Assembly: GCA_030949565.1 (NCBI GenBank)
Contig: JAUZSK010000013.1
Coordinates: 62,001-126,000, forward strand
Reading direction: 5' to 3'
Length of the DNA stretch: 64,000 nucleotides
Origin: Enterobacterales bacterium
GTDB taxonomy: Bacteria; Pseudomonadota; Gammaproteobacteria; Enterobacterales; Kangiellaceae
Shown: positions 1 through 9,555 of the stretch, piece by piece
Layout of the letters: each line of letters begins with the position of its first letter
Position numbering within the stretch: position 1 is the first letter of the stretch
Made by a program: the position numbers and the translations under genes
Notes under the pieces: model-generated
Told to the model about the DNA's origin: nothing
The model's input: only the letters and a program-made list of their open reading frames with translations
The model's database searches: none

Positions 1-176
1 GTGTCTTTTTAACGGTTTCATAGGTTAAATATTGGCATGATTTGGGTTAAACTAGTCCGGTTGCGTCAGCTAAGTTAGATGGCAGGCGCCCCATAGGTGC
101 GTAATAGAGGCTACTTTGGTAAATGACGCGTTATTTTATCAGTCTCACGCCCTTTTTTATGGTTTATTAGGAATTT
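1..176 (+). other. non-coding leader upstream of the gsp operon
   Basis: No coding region is recognisable here. The segment precedes gspC and presumably holds the promoter of the secretion operon, but I could not pick a convincing -35/-10 pair. A short AGGA stretch lies just before the gspC ATG and can serve as its ribosome binding site. Confidence 0.4.
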
Positions 177-1094
177 ATGAAGTTATCCACTGACAATTTA
201 ATCGCTTGGGGTAAAAACTACAGTAATTGGTTACCTGTTATCCAGTGGACCGGTTGGTTCACCCTTTGCCTTATTCTGGCCAAGTTATTTTGGGCATTAA
301 CCATGCACTTTACAGCCGCAAGTCCAAGTCTTCAGCTTGGACCGATTAAACAAGTTAGTCAGAGCAAATCGACAACCGCAATCAATGTGAAGCCTTTAAT
401 TGAAAAACACTTATTTGGTAGTAGCGATCAACCGATGTCGGTGGTGGTTGAAGATGTGGTTGAAAGAGTCACTCAACTAAACCTCAAGTTAAGAGGTATC
501 TATGCGGCCAGTAATCCCTCACGTTCTAATTCGATTATTGAAGATGGCAAAGGCAAGCAAGCGGTTTATTTTATTGGTGACTCACTCAATGTATCGGGGC
601 GAGTGTTCTTGCGACAGGTTTACCGTGACCGAGTTATTTTAGAAACCAATGGTGTGAAAGAAGTGTTAAAGCTAAAAGATGATATTCCAGGTGTTCGATC
701 GCCACTTTCTAGCATCCAGTCCAAATTGAGTAAGAAAATCCGTAAAGTACAGGATAAAAGAAAAAATCAGATGATTACTCGCTCGCTGAGTAAATATAAA
801 AAACAGCTGAAAGAAAACCCTGTGAGTTTAGTCGGGATCGTTAACTATCGTCCCAAGTTAGAAAATGGTGAAATGATCGGCATAGAAATTTCACCGGGTA
901 AAGATAAACGCTTATTTACTCAGTTAGGGCTAAGACGTAAGGATGTTATCACCGCAATCAATGGTGTGGCCTTAGATAATATACAAAATGCAATGAACCT
1001 GTTGTCGGATATCGGAAATATGCGTGAACTACAGGTTGATATCAAACGAGAAAATGAATCGGTTAATTTGTTAGTGAATTTGGATGAAAAGTAG
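177..1094 (+). CDS. gspC: type II secretion system protein GspC
   Basis: GspC is the inner-membrane component that links the cytoplasmic platform to the outer-membrane secretin GspD. The 305-residue product has a short cytoplasmic N-terminus and one membrane segment at about residues 20-45. A periplasmic homology region follows (about 65-165, including the motif LKLRGIYA typical of GspC). The C-terminal PDZ-like domain (about 215-300) contains GLRRKDVITAINGVAL. It is the first gene of an unbroken gspC-N series, and gspD follows after 18 bp. An AGGA-type ribosome binding site precedes the ATG. Length and architecture are normal for the family. Identification is secure from both the domain pattern and the operon position. 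Confidence 0.95.
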   Translation: MKLSTDNLIAWGKNYSNWLPVIQWTGWFTLCLILAKLFWALTMHFTAASPSLQLGPIKQVSQSKSTTAINVKPLIEKHLFGSSDQPMSVVVEDVVERVTQLNLKLRGIYAASNPSRSNSIIEDGKGKQAVYFIGDSLNVSGRVFLRQVYRDRVILETNGVKEVLKLKDDIPGVRSPLSSIQSKLSKKIRKVQDKRKNQMITRSLSKYKKQLKENPVSLVGIVNYRPKLENGEMIGIEISPGKDKRLFTQLGLRRKDVITAINGVALDNIQNAMNLLSDIGNMRELQVDIKRENESVNLLVNLDEK

Positions 1095-1112
1095 CAATCG
1101 AGTGGTGTTTTA

Positions 1113-3239
1113 ATGACAAATATAAGAAGTTTAAACAATTATAAAAAAGGATGGAATTTGGTGTCTAGACAATTTGTTCAAAAATTGAGTTTTGCACTCT
1201 TATTATCGATATTTATATCCTCGACCGCTATAGCCGACAAGGCAACCATCAATCAAAAAGATACCGATATCGGTGTTTTTATTGAAATGGTCAGTCGCTT
1301 AACCGGAAAAACCTTTATCGTCGATCCACGGGTTCGGAATAAAAAAATTACCGTTATTTCACAGCACGAAATGGACGAGAAGGAAATCTTCGCGTTATTT
1401 TTAAGCGTACTTAAGGTGCATCAGTTTGCAGCGGTTAAAACCGGTAATGTTTATAAAATAGAGCAACTCCAAACCGCCAAGCAAGATTCGGTTTCAGTCT
1501 ATACTAAAGGCCAAAAATACGATGGTGACCAATTAGTTACGCGAGTGATTAAAGTTGATAATGTTGATGTGGCGATGTTGGTGCCTTTGCTTAGAACATT
1601 GATCCCTCAACAAGGACACATGGCACAATACAAGCCAACCAATGTGATTGTTATCCATGATACTTCGGCAAACCTTGAGCGTATTGTTAAAATTATTCGT
1701 AAAATTGATAAAGAAAGTAATGAAGAAATCCAAGTAATTGAATTAGAACATGCGTCAGCGACCGAAGTGGTTCGCATCTTACAAAGTCTGGAAAAACAAA
1801 ATAGTGGCGCTAAAAAGGCCAATGCCAGAAAACCAAAGTTTGTTGCGGACGAAAGAACTAATAGTATTTTACTCAGCGCCGATAAAAAAGCGTCTATCCG
1901 ATTAAGAGCTTTAATTGCACAACTCGATTCACCACAGAAAAATTCTGGTAACACCAAGGTTCGTCATCTGCGCTATGCTAAAGCGGAAGATCTCGCTACG
2001 TTAATTGAAGGTGTGGCAGATACTTTAGAAACAGAAGATGGAAAAAAGAAGGTAAAAAGTAGCCGGCGCGGTAATAATAAAGAGTATTCTATTAAGGCTC
2101 ATGCCGAAACTAATTCACTGGTTATCACGGCACCACCGGATATCATGAAATCAATCGATTCAGTGATTAATCAATTAGATATTAGGCGACAACAGGTTCA
2201 CGTAGAAGCGATTATTGTCGAAATATCGGAAAGCCTTAACAAAGAACTTGGGGTTCAGTGGTTAAGTAAAGGTGGGCTGATTAACTTTAGTAATAGCAAC
2301 CCAAGCGCTACTAGTATCTTGGGCGGTATCATTACTAACCGTGGACAAGAAGGCATCACCACTACCACCATTGTGGATGGTAATCCAGTCACCCAAACCA
2401 CCCCGAATCAAGGTGATAATGGCGCTGGACTCGGTCAGGCGATTGCCGGAATGACGGGTGCTCTACTTGGTTTTAGTAATGATAAATCATGGGCAGCCCT
2501 GTTAAAAATGCTGGCCTCTGATACCGAATCAAATGTTCTGTCCACACCCAGTTTAACTACGCTGGATAATGAAGAGGCCGTGATCAGCATTGGTCAAGAA
2601 ATTCCGGTAATTACCGGTTCTCAATTAGGTACCGGTAATGCCAATCCTTATCAATCGGTTGACCGTTTAGATGTCGGTATTAAACTAAAAATCAAACCAC
2701 AAATTAATGAAGGTAACGCTATCGTACTGGAGATTGAACAGGAAGTTTCAGGAATCGCTGGCAGCACATCGGTGGATATTATTACCAATAAGCGTCAAAT
2801 TAATACCACAGTATTAGTTGATAGCGGACAAACTATTGTGCTCGGTGGATTGATCGATAACGATGTACAAGAAAGTATTCAAAAGGTGCCGTTGCTAGGT
2901 GATATTCCCTGGCTTGGAAACCTCTTTAAATCCAGCTCAACCACGAAACGAAAAACTAACCTAATGGTTTTTATCCGCCCAGTCATAATTACTGGCGCAG
3001 AAGATGCTAATGATATTAGCTCACGTAAATACGAATATATGAGGGCACTGCAATTGGACCGTAAAATGAGAGGTATTACCTTAATGCCGTTTACTGATCC
3101 TGAAATTTTACCGCATTGGAATGAGTCTTTGGCTTTACCTCCGAGTTACGACCAAGCGAAGGAAGCAATTGAGTTAGAAGGCGTTAATCCGTTAGAAAAA
3201 AGCGCGGAAGCTAAAGAGAGTTCAAGTCAACAAGAGTAA
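1113..3239 (+). CDS. gspD: type II secretion system secretin GspD
   Basis: GspD forms the multimeric outer-membrane channel through which folded exoproteins leave the periplasm. The product is about 708 residues. A hydrophobic signal segment (SFALLLSIFISSTAIA, about 25-40) is followed by the N0 domain (DIGVFIEMVSRLTGKTFIVD), N1-N3 repeats to about 370, and the secretin core (from VEAIIVEIS to about 630, with VPLLGDIPWLGNLF). The C-terminal tail is charged and could carry the S-domain/pilotin contact. The start is uncertain: ATG 1113 lacks a clear ribosome binding site, whereas an in-frame GTG at 1161 has AAGGATGG about 9 nt upstream and gives a more typical signal peptide. Key secretin motifs are intact. 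Confidence 0.95.
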   Translation: MTNIRSLNNYKKGWNLVSRQFVQKLSFALLLSIFISSTAIADKATINQKDTDIGVFIEMVSRLTGKTFIVDPRVRNKKITVISQHEMDEKEIFALFLSVLKVHQFAAVKTGNVYKIEQLQTAKQDSVSVYTKGQKYDGDQLVTRVIKVDNVDVAMLVPLLRTLIPQQGHMAQYKPTNVIVIHDTSANLERIVKIIRKIDKESNEEIQVIELEHASATEVVRILQSLEKQNSGAKKANARKPKFVADERTNSILLSADKKASIRLRALIAQLDSPQKNSGNTKVRHLRYAKAEDLATLIEGVADTLETEDGKKKVKSSRRGNNKEYSIKAHAETNSLVITAPPDIMKSIDSVINQLDIRRQQVHVEAIIVEISESLNKELGVQWLSKGGLINFSNSNPSATSILGGIITNRGQEGITTTTIVDGNPVTQTTPNQGDNGAGLGQAIAGMTGALLGFSNDKSWAALLKMLASDTESNVLSTPSLTTLDNEEAVISIGQEIPVITGSQLGTGNANPYQSVDRLDVGIKLKIKPQINEGNAIVLEIEQEVSGIAGSTSVDIITNKRQINTTVLVDSGQTIVLGGLIDNDVQESIQKVPLLGDIPWLGNLFKSSSTTKRKTNLMVFIRPVIITGAEDANDISSRKYEYMRALQLDRKMRGITLMPFTDPEILPHWNESLALPPSYDQAKEAIELEGVNPLEKSAEAKESSSQQE

Positions 3240-3325
3240 TTCTATTGAACTAAACATAAAACAATGCAATCGGTTGAAACAATAAGACCGGTCATGACAT
3301 CAACCACAATGATAGAGATTTTGGA

Positions 3326-4926
3326 ATGGCTGTTAGCGATTTTATAAGACAAGAGAAAAAAACATCTTCGACAAAGGTGCCTGCAGTTGGTGACACAGTC
3401 GAGGTTTCGGGTGACTCTTCGGCAATAGAAAGTATATCTTCAGATGATTCTTTAAAAGTGCGTTTACCTTTCACTTTTTCAAAACGACAAGGTATTTTAT
3501 TTACGCCGGGCGAACAAAGTTCTGATTTTATTAAAGCAGCGGTTAAACAAACAGCCTCTATCCATGCTATCAATGAAGCTAGACGTTTTGCTGGGGTATG
3601 CATTAAGTTTGAGCAGGTTAGTGATGATGAATTTGAATCTTTACTAGGCCAAGTTTATCAGGATAATTCTGGCGAAAGTATGGCGGCGATGGAGGATATT
3701 GGTGAAGACCTCGATCTCTTTAAATTAGCAGGAGAGCTACCCGAAACCGAAGATCTACTTGAAGCGGATGATGATGCACCTATTATCAAATTAATTAATG
3801 CATTATTAACCGAAGCGATAAAAGAAAACGCATCGGATATTCATATTGAAACCTTTGAAGACACTTTAAAGTTCGCTTTCGAGTGGATGGTGTACTGCGT
3901 GAAGTGTTAAGCCCCGGAAAAAAACTAGCACCACTGTTAGTGTCACGTATAAAAGTGATGGCGAAACTCGATATTGCTGAAAAACGTGTTCCACAAGATG
4001 GTCGAATTGCTTTAAAAATTGCCAATCGTGGGGTGGATGTTCGCGTATCCACCATTCCATCAAGTCATGGTGAAAGAGTGGTTATGCGATTATTAGACAA
4101 GCAGGCTGGACGCCTAGAGTTTTCGCATTTGGGAATGCCTGAAAACATCAAAAAAGAAATGAATTTACTGCTACACAAGCCGCATGGCATTATTCTGGTT
4201 ACCGGACCGACTGGTTCTGGTAAAACCACCACGCTATATGCGGGACTCACTCTGTTGAATAATGCGAGTCGTAATATTTTAACCGTCGAAGACCCCATTG
4301 AATATCTGCTCAATGGCATTGGTCAAACACAGGTTAATCCCAAAGTAGAAATGACCTTCGCTCGCGGATTACGGGCTATTTTACGCCAAGATCCCGATGT
4401 GGTGATGGTCGGAGAAATTCGTGACCTTGAAACTGCTGAAATCGCAGTTCAAGCCAGTTTAACGGGGCATTTGGTACTATCTACTCTGCATACCAACACC
4501 GCGTCAGGTGCTGTCACTCGACTTCAAGACATGGGTATAGAGCCTTTCTTGCTTTCTTCGAGTTTGCTCGGAGTGTTAGCCCAGCGCTTGGTGAGAACGC
4601 TTTGTCCAACGTGTAAAGAGGCCGCTAAGGCGAGTAAAGGTGAATGTGAAATCATGGGCTTTGATCAGAAAAAAGCGCCTAGTATTTTTCATGCAAAAGG
4701 CTGTAGTGAATGTAACCATACTGGATATCGCGGCCGCCAGGGGATCTTTGAACTGGTCACCATTGATGAAAAAACGCGCGCAATGATTCATGAAGGCGTC
4801 GGTGAACTTGAAATTGAAAAACACGCCCGAAAAAGAGGTTTTAGTATTCGAGAGGACGGTAAAAGACGGGTTATTGAAGGTATTACGACCATTGAAGAAG
4901 TATTAAGAGTAACCAGAGAAGACTAA
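3326..4926 (+). CDS. gspE: type II secretion ATPase GspE (frameshifted in this sequence)
   Basis: GspE is the cytoplasmic ATPase that powers pseudopilus assembly. The reading frame is split. The first part (3326-3910) ends with [12 protein letters not shown] and then runs out of frame. The second carries on from [10 protein letters not shown]. One missing A in the AAA at 3868-3870 explains the break: restoring it gives the normal family sequence. The downstream part has Walker A ([10 protein letters not shown]), Walker B ([13 protein letters not shown]), and the paired CPTC...CSEC zinc motif of GspE. Full length would be about 534 residues. Only the broken frame is odd, and a sequencing error is likely because every other motif is preserved. 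The stop overlaps the gspF start by one base. Confidence 0.93.
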
Positions 4927-6146
4927 TGGCAGCGTTTCAATATTTGGCATTAGATGATGCGGGGAAACAAAAAAAGGGCATACTAGAAGGCGATACGCAG
5001 CGGCAAATTCGTCAGTTATTGCGTGATAAAAATCTTATCCCACTTGAAGTTGATGCGCTCAATCAAAATCAAAAGAAGCAACAATCGAACTCGACCAATT
5101 TTAATCGAACCAAAATTTCCGCCGCTGATCTTGCTTTAATTACGCGCCAAATTGCAACGCTTGTCAAAGCGGCCATTCCTGTCGAAGAAGCCATTAAAGC
5201 GGTGGCCGATCAAAGCGAAAAGAACAAACAACAAAGTATGCTGCTAGGTATCCGATCCCGCGTAGTAGAAGGTCATTCTTTCGCCGATGCATTAAGTGAG
5301 CATCCGCTGGTATTTTCAGAACTGTATCGTTCAATGGTGGCGGCAGGAGAAAAATCGGGACATCTTGAACTGGTGTTAGATCGTCTCGCTGATTACACCG
5401 AGTCGCGCCATGCCATGTCACAAAAAATTACAGGCGCTTTGGTTTATCCGGTTATTCTATCGGTGGTCAGTATTGCCATTGTCAGTTTTCTATTGGGCTA
5501 TGTGGTACCTCAGATCACTCAGAGTTTTGCTCAGTCCGGTCAAGAGTTACCGATGCTCACTCAAATACTACTCAATATCAGTGATTATATTCGCGCTTGG
5601 GGTTTAGTTACTCTGGTCATAATCATTTTATTTATTCTAGGTTTTAAAACGCTACTCAAAAAACCAACAATGCGTTTAAAGTGGGACAAGTGGAAGATCA
5701 ATGCATGGATTATCGGAAAAATCATTCGTGGTCTAAACGCAGCCCGATTTGCCAGAACCCTAGCCATTTTAAATGCCAGTAGCGTGCCTCTTTTAGAAGG
5801 ATTAAGTATCGCGGCTGATGTGATGAGCAATCAAGAACTTAAAAAGGCGGTCAAACAGGCTGCGGTCAGTGTGAGCGAAGGTTCTGGACTTAAAGTTTCA
5901 CTGCAACAGTGCGGCTATTTCCCACCGATGATGCTGCACATGATCGCTAGTGGAGAAAACTCTGGTGAATTAGAGCAAATGCTCGATCGCGCTGCCGACA
6001 ACCAAGAAAATCAATTTAATAACATGGTCGGTGTCATGATGGATCTGATTGGTCCTTTGATGATTTTATTTATGGGTGCTTTTGTTTTTATGATTGTGTT
6101 GGCAATTATGTTACCGGTCTTTGAGTTGACGGACGTATTGACCTAA
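4926..6146 (+). CDS. gspF: type II secretion inner-membrane platform protein GspF
   Basis: GspF is the polytopic platform protein that couples the GspE ATPase to pseudopilin assembly. The 406-residue protein has the family layout: an N-terminal cytoplasmic segment, two homologous T2SSF domains (about 70-195 and 270-395), and membrane segments at about 170-195, 220-245 and 375-400. Motifs such as GEKSGHLE and the matching ASGENSGELE mark the two repeats. It starts at the base where gspE ends, so the two are probably translationally coupled. Length is standard. Confidence 0.95.
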   Translation: MAAFQYLALDDAGKQKKGILEGDTQRQIRQLLRDKNLIPLEVDALNQNQKKQQSNSTNFNRTKISAADLALITRQIATLVKAAIPVEEAIKAVADQSEKNKQQSMLLGIRSRVVEGHSFADALSEHPLVFSELYRSMVAAGEKSGHLELVLDRLADYTESRHAMSQKITGALVYPVILSVVSIAIVSFLLGYVVPQITQSFAQSGQELPMLTQILLNISDYIRAWGLVTLVIIILFILGFKTLLKKPTMRLKWDKWKINAWIIGKIIRGLNAARFARTLAILNASSVPLLEGLSIAADVMSNQELKKAVKQAAVSVSEGSGLKVSLQQCGYFPPMMLHMIASGENSGELEQMLDRAADNQENQFNNMVGVMMDLIGPLMILFMGAFVFMIVLAIMLPVFELTDVLT

Positions 6147-6262
6147 AAGCTTAATATTGCGCCTAGGATTAAACCTATAAATTAGCTCTTAGGCAAAGAT
6201 TAATATCGTCGCTTAGTTTAACAAACATAGATAACCAAAAATATTTAAATAGAGGTATAACA

Positions 6263-6736
6263 ATGCAAATTCAAATATCAAAAGCCAAGGGTTTTTCCTT
6301 GCTTGAAATTCTAGTGGCCATGGCCATCATGTCGATCCTCGCGGGTGTTATGGTGATTAAGTTTGCCGGTAAAACGCAGGAAGCTAATTTGATCAAGATA
6401 AAAACGGATATTAAAGCCATTGAGTCAGCCCTCATTCAATACAGTGCTGATAATTTTATGTATCCCACCACCGAGCAAGGAATCGAGGCTCTAGAAACAA
6501 AACCTTCTTCCGATCCAATACCGAGTAATTACGCACGTCAAGGCTACATTAAATTGAATGATGACCCTTGGGGTACGCCATACCAATATGCTTATCCTGG
6601 AGAATCTGGCGAGTTTGATATCTATTCTCTCGGTGCCGATAAAGAGGAAGGTGGTGAAGGTTTAAATTCTGATATCGGCAACTGGAATGTTGACCAGATT
6701 ATACGCCAATTTAAAACCGGCGAGCAGCAGCAGTAG
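6263..6736 (+). CDS. gspG: major pseudopilin GspG
   Basis: GspG is the main subunit of the type II secretion pseudopilus. The 157-residue precursor has a class III signal (KAKG|FSLLEILVAMAIM) with Gly at -1, Phe at +1 and Glu at +5, cleaved and N-methylated by a prepilin peptidase. No gspO gene is present in this window. The globular part contains the typical GspG C-terminal region (DDPWGTPYQYAYPGESGEFDIYSLGAD), which forms the calcium-binding loop. A 116-bp gap separates it from gspF, giving room for an internal promoter that would suit its high stoichiometry, though I cannot point to one. A GAGG-like ribosome binding site is present (atagaggtataacaATG). Confidence 0.95.
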   Translation: MQIQISKAKGFSLLEILVAMAIMSILAGVMVIKFAGKTQEANLIKIKTDIKAIESALIQYSADNFMYPTTEQGIEALETKPSSDPIPSNYARQGYIKLNDDPWGTPYQYAYPGESGEFDIYSLGADKEEGGEGLNSDIGNWNVDQIIRQFKTGEQQQ

Positions 6737-6764
6737 CTTAAGCTGCGGTTGGAGTTTATTTTAA

Positions 6765-7429
6765 GTGAAGCTACAAAAAATCAGTTTTTGTTCGATGAAA
6801 AATACTGGCTTTAGTCTGCTTGAAATTATTATCGCTATGGCAATCATGGCCATTTTAACCGCTGTGCTGTTTCCAAAACTTGGCGCTGACTCAGATAAGT
6901 TAGCTAAAAAGAAATTCTCCGTTTGGTCGCAGCTATTGAACTAGTAAGAGACCAATCGGTTATTACTAATCAAGAGTTTGGTTTAAATATCGACCAAGAT
7001 GGTTACCAATTTTTACGCTTGAATGAAAAAGAACAGGATAAGCCACCTTTTTGGGAGTTGATAGAAGATAATCCCGCATTAGCGCGGTATGAGTTTGCTG
7101 AAGGCTTAGAAATTAATTTCACTCTTGATGGTGAAAATGTTTTTAGTATTGCTGAAGCCGAGGTTCAAATATTTGAGCAAGAACTCGAAATATTTGAACT
7201 GGATGAAAAGTCTAAAAAAGTGGACCCGCCGCAGATTTATTTTTTATCTACCGGAGAGCAAAATAAATTTAGCATTGGTATTTCAGCGCAAGAAAATGAT
7301 AGCGATTCAGCGGAAGATCTTCGTTTCTATCGGGTACGGGGTTTCCTAACTGGTAATTTAGAATATGAAGGTCCTCTGGAAGGTAGCGTAATGCAGGATG
7401 TCGATAGGGATTATAAAGATGATGCCTAA
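6765..7429 (+). CDS. gspH: minor pseudopilin GspH (frameshifted in this sequence)
   Basis: GspH is a minor pseudopilin. The frame begins at GTG 6765, preceded by GGAG about 10 nt upstream, or less likely at ATG 6795, which has no ribosome binding site. It encodes a prepilin leader KNTG|FSLLEIIIAMAIM. The frame then reaches a premature stop at about 6944. The remainder (AAIELVRDQSVITNQEFGL onward) lies in another frame to 7429 and matches the GspH C-terminal domain. Restoring one A at 6912-6914 gives a continuous product of about 221 residues. Position between gspG and gspI supports the call. Either a sequencing error or a real inactivation is possible. Confidence 0.85.
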
Positions 7430-7814
7430 TCAGCTATTCAAAAAAACAAAAGGTTTTACGCTGCTTGAAGTGTTAATCGCATTAGCTGTATTTAGTTATG
7501 GTGCGGTAGGCTTTATCACCAATATATCCAAGTATCAAAAAGCACAAGTGACTTCGGTGGAAAGGACGGTTGCCCATTGGGTTGCTATGAATCAGATATC
7601 TCTGATTCGATTAGAAAAAAAATGGCCTAACTTAGGGGTGACTCGCGGTACCGCAGAAATGGCCAATAGCCGTTGGTATTGGATACAAACAGTGACTAAG
7701 ACTACAGAAAAACAGCTTCGCCAAGTTAAAGTGGAAGTCAAATTAAAGCAGGATGATGAAAATACTACGGTTAGTGTGACCGCATTTGTTGCCAATAAAA
7801 TAAGAAAAAGATGA
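7419..7814 (+). CDS. gspI: minor pseudopilin GspI
   Basis: GspI is a tip pseudopilin that nucleates the GspI-J-K complex. The start at ATG 7419 is preferred over ATG 7398 because AGGGA lies 8 nt before it, and the leader is then short and typical (MMPNQLFKKTKG|FTLLEVLIALAVF, with Glu at +5). The product is about 131 residues, normal for GspI. It overlaps the end of gspH by about 11 bp and the start of gspJ by 4 bp (ATGA), so it is translationally coupled inside the operon. Confidence 0.92.
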   Translation: MMPNQLFKKTKGFTLLEVLIALAVFSYGAVGFITNISKYQKAQVTSVERTVAHWVAMNQISLIRLEKKWPNLGVTRGTAEMANSRWYWIQTVTKTTEKQLRQVKVEVKLKQDDENTTVSVTAFVANKIRKR

Positions 7815-8458
7815 TGAAGGAATTTAAATCACATAACATCCGTGCTTTTACGCTTTTAGAAATCATAATTGCCATGAGTATTTCAGCGGTTATAGGTGTT
7901 TATACCTTGCTTTTATTGGATAATTCAACCAAAGCACAGTCTAAAATTGAGCAAAGAGCCGAGCGTTACAATGAAATTGAAAGAACCTTTTTATTTCTAT
8001 CGAATGATATAAGACAAATAGCGCCTAGACCTTTTAGGGATGAGTATGGAGACAAACAAAATAATTTAATGAGTGATGATGTTGAGGGTTTAACCTTTAC
8101 CCGAATGGGGCGAAGAAATCCAGCCGCATTACCTCGTTCTAGTCTTGAGAAGTTAAACTATAGGGTTGAGGATGGCAAACTCTATCGGATCAGTTACAGT
8201 TACCCTGATGGCATGCCTCGTGATTTGGGCAGTAAACGAAGGCTTTTGGAAAAAGTAGAAAAATTATCGATTTTATTTTACCAAGATGAAGACTGGACAG
8301 ATTTTTGGCCTCCACAGAATTTAGATTTTCAACAACAAAGCAAGGCTTCGGTTCAATTGCCATTAGCAGTAAAAGTCATTTTGGAGTTGGAAGATTTGGG
8401 TAAGGTTGAAAGAATTTTTGTAGTGAGTGATAGACAAACAGATAGTAAAAAAACTTAA
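7811..8458 (+). CDS. gspJ: minor pseudopilin GspJ
   Basis: GspJ is a tip pseudopilin interacting with GspI and GspK. The 215-residue precursor has the T2SSJ globular domain (for example GLTFTRMGRRNPAALPRSSL and KLYRISYSYPDG). Its prepilin leader reads NIRA|FTLLEIIIAMSIS, so the residue before the cleavage site is Ala rather than the usual Gly. The +1 Phe and +5 Glu are kept. It overlaps gspI by 4 bp and precedes gspK by 4 bp. Length is normal. Confidence 0.93.
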   Translation: MMKEFKSHNIRAFTLLEIIIAMSISAVIGVYTLLLLDNSTKAQSKIEQRAERYNEIERTFLFLSNDIRQIAPRPFRDEYGDKQNNLMSDDVEGLTFTRMGRRNPAALPRSSLEKLNYRVEDGKLYRISYSYPDGMPRDLGSKRRLLEKVEKLSILFYQDEDWTDFWPPQNLDFQQQSKASVQLPLAVKVILELEDLGKVERIFVVSDRQTDSKKT

Positions 8459-8462
8459 ATCA

Positions 8463-9555
8463 ATGAATATAAGAAATAAAATCAGCCAAAAGGCCGGCAA
8501 ATTTCAACGAGGTGCAGTACTGCTTACGGTGTTGCTAGTGGTTGTATTTTTGTCTTTGATTTTATTGGATATCGGTAAAAATGTTCAATATCAGTCTACT
8601 TTAAACCGTAATCTTTTGCAGCGTGATCAAGGCTATGAATATTTAATCGGTATGGAAGAGCTGGCTAAAATCTATTTAAAGAAGGCCTTTGACAATACTA
8701 AAGATGATAATGTTAACTTGAGCCAACCTTGGGCTAAAAAAAACATACAGTTCCCCTTTGATGGAGGCAGTATGAGCGGGGTTATCCGCGATATGCAAAG
8801 TTGTTTTAACCTTAATTCCATCGCTATGATTGATACTTCAACCAACGCCACCAATAATTCTCCCCGTAATAGCAATCAAGGGCCTGTTACTTTTTCGGCG
8901 AATAACGCCAATGCGACGACCAATGCTAGTCAAGATCCTGATGAGCAAAATAAAATAACCATTGGCGAGCAGCTATTAACCCTGTTAATTGAAAAATCCG
9001 TCGATAACACCGACGTTCAGGCATCAGCCATAGCCGCCGCAGTCAGGGATTGGATTGACAAGGACTCGACTCCTAGCGGTCCCGATGGCGCCGAAGATTC
9101 TTTTTATCAAGGCTTACAGACACCCTATTTACCGCCTAATGGACCTATCGCGCATGTTAGCGAATTACGAGTGATTAAAGGCGTTGATCCAATGAGTTAT
9201 GCCCAAATCCGATCGGACCTCTGTGTTTTACCCGATAGCGAAGAAAATAAAATCAACGTCAATACCATCACGTTTAGATGGTGCGAATCTGATGTATGCG
9301 GCGCTTGATGGAAAGGTGACGATGGATGCGGTTAACAAGCTTATCAGCGAGAGACCGGATTCAGGATATACTTTGCAAGCATTTTGGGATAAGGTTGGAC
9401 CGACAATTAAGATCCCGAAAAAGGTAAAAGCTCGAATAGCTATTAGCAGTCGTTACTTTCAACTGGATGCTAAAGCAGAAATTAATCAAACGCGAGTTTA
9501 TATGAAAACTCTTTTTGCAAGAGACGATGAAAATAATTTTGCCGTTGTCTCATGA
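8463..9555 (+). CDS. gspK: minor pseudopilin GspK (frameshifted in this sequence)
   Basis: GspK caps the pseudopilus tip. Start at ATG 8463 just after the gspJ stop. The leader is QRG|AVLLTVLLVVVFLS, lacking Glu at +5 as is usual for GspK. A large globular domain follows (DWIDKDSTPSGPDGAED is typical of the GspK calcium site). The frame breaks near 9260-9272. The first part ends ...EENKINVNTI and then runs off to a stop at 9308. The proper continuation, PSRLDGANLMYAALDGK, sits in another frame ending at 9555. A one-base loss accounts for this. The full product would be about 364 residues. The 3' end overlaps gspL by 4 bp. Confidence 0.9.
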
